The translations under genes and the position numbers were made by a program. The notes beneath the pieces are model-generated. The model saw only the letters and a program-made list of their open reading frames with translations. It did not search any database and had not been told where the DNA came from. From assembly GCA_038246575.1 (NCBI GenBank), contig JBBRVU010000015.1:1-40402 (forward strand): DNA of 40,402 bases. Direction: 5' to 3'. Origin of the DNA: JACCUZ01 sp038246575 (GTDB lineage Bacteria > Actinomycetota > Actinomycetes > JACCUZ01). Below, one piece after another: positions 36,736-40,402 of this stretch (position 1 is the first letter of the stretch; each line of letters opens with the position of its first letter).

Positions 36736-37542
36736 GTGCTCCCGCAGGTGACGGCCACCAGATATGTCACGCCGCTGCGCGAGGGCGGTTCGCTTCCGGG
36801 GCTGATGGAGGCCGACGACCTCGGCACGTACGTCGTGAAGTTCCGCGGCGCCGGTCAGGGCCCCGCGACCCTGGTCGCCGAGGTGATCTGCGCGAGTCTC
36901 GCCGCGGCCCTCGGTCTGGACGTGCCGCGGCTGGTGACCGTCGTGCTCGACCCGGCGCTGGCACCAGGGGAGCCCGACCAGGAGGTGCAGGACCTGCTGC
37001 GGGCGAGCGAGGGGCTCAACCTCGGCGTGGATTTCCTGCCGGGTGCGCTCGACCTCGACCGGCCGACCGGGTTCGTCGACCCCGGCTGGGCGGCCCGCGT
37101 GCTGTGGTTCGACGCGTACGCCGGCAACGTGGACCGGTCGTGGCGCAACCCGAACATGCTGTCCTGGCACCGGCGGCCCTATCTCATCGACCACGGGGCG
37201 ACCCTGACCTTCCACCACAGCTGGCCGATCGCCACCGGGTGGCCGCGACGGCCCTATGACGCGGCCGAGCACGCGCTGGTCGCCGCTGCCGCACCGGTGC
37301 AGTTCGTCGACGCGGGGCTGGCTGCCGCGATCACCGACGACGTGCTGGGTGCGGCGGTCGACGAGGTTCCCGACTCCTGGCTCGCCGGGTGGCTCAGCGA
37401 GGTATGGGAGGGGCAAGGCGCGGGCTTCGACGACCTCGCCGCGGTGCGGGCCAGGTACGTCGAGCTGCTGAGCGCCCGCCGGGACGACCGGGAGCGGTGG
37501 CTCGCCTCGGCGGCCGGGCTGACCCGCAAGGCGGCGTCATGA
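36736..37542 (+). CDS. HipA-like kinase-fold protein
   Basis: 268 residues from GTG 36736; GTG 36730 adds two codons. The kinase-like core shows YVVKFRGAGQG (phosphate-binding lysine), LWFDAYAGNVDRSWRNPNML (D-x5-N catalytic loop) and LIDHGATLTF (DxG-type metal site), as in HipA/PI4K-like kinases. It is shorter than HipA (about 440 residues) and lacks the usual HipB-type antitoxin partner. Instead the next gene, a DUF3037 protein, overlaps it by 4 bases (ATGA). Kinase activity and any toxin role are inferred. Confidence 0.8.
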   Translation: MLPQVTATRYVTPLREGGSLPGLMEADDLGTYVVKFRGAGQGPATLVAEVICASLAAALGLDVPRLVTVVLDPALAPGEPDQEVQDLLRASEGLNLGVDFLPGALDLDRPTGFVDPGWAARVLWFDAYAGNVDRSWRNPNMLSWHRRPYLIDHGATLTFHHSWPIATGWPRRPYDAAEHALVAAAAPVQFVDAGLAAAITDDVLGAAVDEVPDSWLAGWLSEVWEGQGAGFDDLAAVRARYVELLSARRDDRERWLASAAGLTRKAAS

Positions 37543-37964
37543 GCGTGCACGCCTTCGAGTACGCGGCTCTGCGCGTCGTGCCGCGGATGGACCGTGGTGA
37601 GTCGATCAACGCCGGCGTGCTGCTCTACTGCCAGTCGCTGGAGTTCCTCGACTCGCGGATCCACCTCGCCCGCGACCGCCTGCTCGCCCTCGACCCGGGC
37701 GCCGACGTCGACGGGATCGTCGCGGCCCTGGAGAGCGCGGCCGACGTGTGCTCGGCCGACCCCGGCGCCGGCGCCGCGGGCCTGGAGACCGCAGGTCGGC
37801 GGTTCCGCTGGCTGACCGCCCCGCGGAGCACCGCGGTCCAGGCCGGTCCGGTCCACACCGGATTGACCGCCGATCCGGCGGCCGACCTCGAACGGCTGCT
37901 GCGGGTCCTCGTCCTGCCGCTCGCCGGCGGCCCCGTGTCTGACCCGCCGGGACCAGCCGAGTAG
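37539..37964 (+). CDS. DUF3037 family protein
   Basis: 141 residues. The DUF3037 core (FEYAALRVVPRMDRGESINAGVLLYCQSLEFLDSRI ... LTAPRSTAVQAGPVHTGLT) covers most of the chain. Function is unknown. The family is regularly encoded next to short HipA-like kinases, and here its ATG overlaps the kinase stop, so the two are cotranslated. A regulatory subunit or substrate of the kinase is the simplest guess. Confidence 0.85.
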   Translation: MSVHAFEYAALRVVPRMDRGESINAGVLLYCQSLEFLDSRIHLARDRLLALDPGADVDGIVAALESAADVCSADPGAGAAGLETAGRRFRWLTAPRSTAVQAGPVHTGLTADPAADLERLLRVLVLPLAGGPVSDPPGPAE

Positions 37965-38281
37965 AGCGAGCCTGCGTCGGACCCGCGTGGCGGCTGAACG
38001 GACCGACGTTGCGGAGCAGGGTCGGGGTCGTGTGATGCGCGATTCGCCATGATCGGAGTGAACCTGCGCCCCGACGTGGGCCCGGCGCACTCCGATCATG
38101 GCGATTTCGGGCCCGGCGCCCAGCGCCGAGTCGGTCGTGTGGAGCAGCCGCTGGTGCGCGCCTGAGGCCGCCACGGCGGGAATGGACTCGGCGGTGAGCT
38201 CGGTTGCAGGTCTTGTAAGGCGGATTGTCCGGCTGCACCGCGCCGGTGCACTGACCGCGTGAGTGACGAGAGGGTTCGTTC
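37965..38281. other. 317-base intergenic region
   Basis: It contains the long palindrome at 38044-38104 and a small dyad TGCACC-N5-GGTGCA (38234-38250) about 30 bases upstream of the oxidoreductase GTG, a possible operator. GGGCCCGGCGC occurs twice around 38080-38120. No open frame with family resemblance was seen. Confidence 0.6.
38044..38104. repeat. 17-bp perfect inverted repeat (REP-like palindrome)
   Basis: TCGCCATGATCGGAGTG (38044-38060) and its exact reverse complement (38088-38104) are separated by 27 bases that themselves contain GCGCC/GGCGC, so the whole can fold into one long hairpin. There is no U-tract. The position after DUF3037 fits a transcript end, but the form is that of a dispersed extragenic palindrome. 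Confidence 0.75.
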
Positions 38282-39016
38282 GTGAAGGTCGAGATCTGGT
38301 CCGACGTCGTGTGTCCCTGGTGCCACATCGGCAAGCGACGCTTCGAGCAGGCACTGGCGCGCTTCGAGCACCGCGACGACGTCGAGGTGCACTGGCGCAG
38401 CTTCGAGCTCGACCCGGGTGCCGAGTCCGCCACCGCCGCGGACGAGGTCGCGCCGACTGCGTACGCCCAGCGACTGGCCACCAAGTACGGCACGTCCGTC
38501 GACGCCGCCGAGCAGATGATCTCGACCATGACCGACTCGGCCGCCGCCGAGGGCCTGGACTTCCGCTTCGACAAAGCCGTTCGCGCCAACACCTTCGACG
38601 CCCACCAGGTGCTCCACCTGGCCGGCGAGCGCGGGGTGCAGGATGCCGCCAAGGAGCGCTTCCTCCTCGCCTACTTCACCGAGGGCGAGGCCGTCGCCGA
38701 CCGCGACGTGCTGGTGCGCCTGGCGACCGAGGTCGGCCTGGACGCCGCCGAGGTGCGGACCGCACTCGACGAGCAGACGTACGCCGCGGCAGTGCGCGCC
38801 GACGAGTCGCAGGCGATGGCGTACGGCATCCAGGGGGTGCCGTTCTTCGTCATCGACTCGGCCTACGGCGTCTCGGGTGCTCAGCCGGCGGACGCCCTGC
38901 TGCAGGTCCTCGACCAGGCGTGGGCGGCGTCGCACCCGTTGACGATGGTCGGCACACAGGCGACCGGCGACGCCGACTCGGGTCAGGCCTGCGGACCGGA
39001 CGGCTGCGCGATCTAG
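38282..39016 (+). CDS. DsbA-family oxidoreductase (FrnE-like)
   Basis: 244 residues. A thioredoxin-fold DsbA domain starts at residue 1 with the active site C11-P-W-C14 (SDVVCPWCHIGKRRFE) and has the cis-proline loop GIQGVPFFVID (about 180-190). FrnE-type proteins are cytoplasmic disulfide oxidoreductases/isomerases. No signal peptide is present. The C-terminal tail CGPDGCAI carries two further cysteines, a possible second redox or metal site. The GTG start lacks a clear ribosome site. Confidence 0.92.
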   Translation: MKVEIWSDVVCPWCHIGKRRFEQALARFEHRDDVEVHWRSFELDPGAESATAADEVAPTAYAQRLATKYGTSVDAAEQMISTMTDSAAAEGLDFRFDKAVRANTFDAHQVLHLAGERGVQDAAKERFLLAYFTEGEAVADRDVLVRLATEVGLDAAEVRTALDEQTYAAAVRADESQAMAYGIQGVPFFVIDSAYGVSGAQPADALLQVLDQAWAASHPLTMVGTQATGDADSGQACGPDGCAI

Positions 39017-39034
39017 TCGCCGCTAGACCGACTG

Positions 39035-39775
39035 TCAGCACAAGCGCGGCAGGTGATGGGCCAGCTGGCGCTGCCACGACGGCCAGTCGTGGGGGACGTC
39101 GTGACCCCAGACGTCCAGCTCGTGCGGGATCTCCTTCTCGGCCAGCCGGGCCGCGAAATCACGCGTGCCGGGCAGCGCCCCGGTGGGGTCCACCTCCCAC
39201 GAGCCCTGACCGACCACCAGCAGCAGGAACAGCCGCGACCGTATCCAGTCGAGATGCTCGCCGTGCAGGTTGGCGATGTACTCCATCGGGTTGTGGAAGT
39301 AGGCGGCGTCTCCTCGCTCGCCCCACGAGTGCCAGTGCGAAGGGTCGTAGGTTCCGGACAGGCACAGCGCGTGCGCGAAGACATCGGCATGGCGCAGTGC
39401 GATGTTGGCCGCATGGAACGCACCGAGGCTGCAACCGGTCACGGCGAAGTCGTCCCGACCCCCGGAGTCCTCGCTGGCGAAGGGAACGACCTGCTCGAGC
39501 ACCCACCGCTCGTAAAGGTCGTGGCGTCGAGCCCGCTCCTCCAGTGGCACCGAGCGGTCGGACCAGCTGAAGCCGTCCGCGGAGTCGACGCAGAAGAGCT
39601 TGACCCGCCCACCGTCGACCAGCCAGCGCACTGCGTCGACCATGCCGTTGTTCTGGTAGTCCCAGGCAGAGCCGGCTTCCGACGGGAACACGATCACCGG
39701 CCGGCCCCAGTGGCCGTGCACCACCACCTGGCCGCGGAAGCCGCTGTCCTCATCGGTGAGCTCGACCGCCCTCAT
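39035..39775 (-). CDS. Esterase-family alpha/beta hydrolase
   Basis: 246 residues. The nucleophile elbow is GCSLGAF (Ser at about 133 in FAVTGCSLG), with an acid and a histidine expected near GHDVPHDW. The fold matches the esterase D/antigen 85-like family (WGRPVIVFPSEAGSAWDYQNNGM at the N-terminus). There is no signal peptide. It lies 22 bases downstream of a second esterase on the same strand, so the two are probably one operon. The substrate is unknown. Confidence 0.87.
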   Translation of the reverse strand: MRAVELTDEDSGFRGQVVVHGHWGRPVIVFPSEAGSAWDYQNNGMVDAVRWLVDGGRVKLFCVDSADGFSWSDRSVPLEERARRHDLYERWVLEQVVPFASEDSGGRDDFAVTGCSLGAFHAANIALRHADVFAHALCLSGTYDPSHWHSWGERGDAAYFHNPMEYIANLHGEHLDWIRSRLFLLLVVGQGSWEVDPTGALPGTRDFAARLAEKEIPHELDVWGHDVPHDWPSWQRQLAHHLPRLC

Positions 39776-39797
39776 CGCGGGAGCCCGCGGGACCGGG

Positions 39798-40402
39798 TCA
39801 CCGGGCCACCTCGCGCAGCAAGCCGGTGAGCCACGGGTGGAACCCGTCCCTCCAGGCTGTGTAGTTGTGCGCGTCGCGCACCTCGCGCAGCATCACGTCG
39901 TAGCCCTGGGCGGACAGCGCGCGGGCCATGATCCTGTTGTTGGCGAGGTTCTCCTCGATCGTGCCGCAGGTCAGGACGGTCGGCACGGGGGAGGGGTGCC
40001 CGGTGGACCGCAGGATCGCGTCGACAGTGCGGACGACCCGGTCGTAGCGGGAGAACCGCCGCTCGTGAGCGTCGTGCCGCGGGTGGAAGAACGAGCCTGA
40101 CTGCAGGAACAGCGCGTCCAGGCACGCGGGGTGCTGGCGCTGCACATGGAGCATCGCCAGGGCGCCGAGACTCGCACCGAGGCCGATCACCGCTGTGGTC
40201 GCGACCTCGTCGCGAGCGCGAGGGAGGACCGCCAGACACAGGGCGCGGGTGTAAGGCCCGTCGCCGGAGTAGCGGTCGTTGCGCGGTCCCGGGGGGAGCA
40301 GCGCGGCCCGCACCGGCGGCAGCTCTCCCGAGGTGATCATCGACGAGAGGTACGCCGTCAGCTTCGCCAGCGCGTCGTACTCCGGACCGTCGTGCACCGC
40401 GA
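39798..40402 (-). CDS. Esterase-family alpha/beta hydrolase (partial, 5' end outside window)
   Basis: About 200 residues visible and the frame is open to the window edge. AVHDGPEYD is an internal motif of enterochelin-esterase/antigen 85-like proteins, so the real start is beyond 40402. The nucleophile elbow is GASLGAL, QSGSFF follows, and the C-terminal HNYTAWRDGFHPWL supplies the catalytic histidine, as in Fes/YieL-type esterases. It is a paralogue of the downstream gene. Confidence 0.85.
   Translation of the reverse strand, partial: AVHDGPEYDALAKLTAYLSSMITSGELPPVRAALLPPGPRNDRYSGDGPYTRALCLAVLPRARDEVATTAVIGLGASLGALAMLHVQRQHPACLDALFLQSGSFFHPRHDAHERRFSRYDRVVRTVDAILRSTGHPSPVPTVLTCGTIEENLANNRIMARALSAQGYDVMLREVRDAHNYTAWRDGFHPWLTGLLREVAR

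Noticed and set aside
38234..38250. Rho-independent terminator at TGCACC-N5-GGTGCA
   Set aside because: It lies just upstream of a gene start rather than after a stop and has no U-tract; an operator is as likely.

Overview
The window is about 70% G+C, uses GTG starts freely, has many 1-4 base start/stop overlaps, and carries the actinobacterial block pgsA-like / DUF881 / sbp / DUF881 / gcvH / garA / MerR / DUF151 / MerR / gcvP. It is therefore chromosomal DNA of a high-GC actinomycete (Actinomycetota). The family cannot be fixed from sequence reading alone.

Region 1 (1-408): the 3' end of an IS481-like element, ending in a strong terminal palindrome, directly abuts the 3' end of a tRNA-Pro(GGG) gene on the minus strand. 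A short empty spacer and a double-GNAT acetyltransferase gene follow.

Region 2 (1509-12222) is the most striking part: a nearly self-contained selenoprotein formate dehydrogenase locus. The catalytic subunit is interrupted by an in-frame UGA (2076-2078, residue 190) followed by a bacterial SECIS hairpin. Its GGUCU loop sits at exactly the same distance from the UGA as in E. coli fdhF. Downstream lie the four-cluster Fe-S subunit, an NrfD-type membrane anchor and mobA. Convergent to them are fdhD and selD, then tRNA-Sec (selC), selA and selB. Structural enzyme, cofactor maturation and the whole Sec-decoding apparatus fit in under 11 kb.

Region 3 (12271-23939) is the conserved actinobacterial envelope, signalling and glycine-cleavage block. 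It holds a CDP-alcohol phosphatidyltransferase, a nucleotidyltransferase fused to an apparently degenerate phosphohexomutase, the DUF881-Sbp-DUF881 trio, GcvH, a GarA-type FHA protein, two MerR regulators around a DUF151 protein, and gcvP behind a singlet glycine riboswitch.

Region 4 (24016-29376): a small DUF5999 protein diverges from a type III PKS / ICMT-like methyltransferase / FAD hydroxylase operon that resembles the srsABC phenolic-lipid operon of Streptomyces. A Crp-like palindrome lies between them. A PAP2-family membrane protein follows, then a sigK-rskA pair (ECF sigma factor and zinc anti-sigma factor) with a candidate autoregulatory promoter.

Region 5 (29544-40402): sbcD-sbcC (double-strand-break end processing; SbcC has a 9-bp tandem repeat), a GCS2-type carboxylate-amine ligase convergent with an ATP-grasp protein, a HipA-like kinase plus DUF3037 pair, a 317-base spacer with a long perfect palindrome, a FrnE/DsbA-type oxidoreductase, and two tandem esterases, the last cut by the window edge.

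Several genes (selD, selA, the DUF151 gene, sbcD, the HipA-like kinase) share a TANNNT box 6-7 bases before the start codon, which suggests leaderless mRNAs and was used to choose starts.
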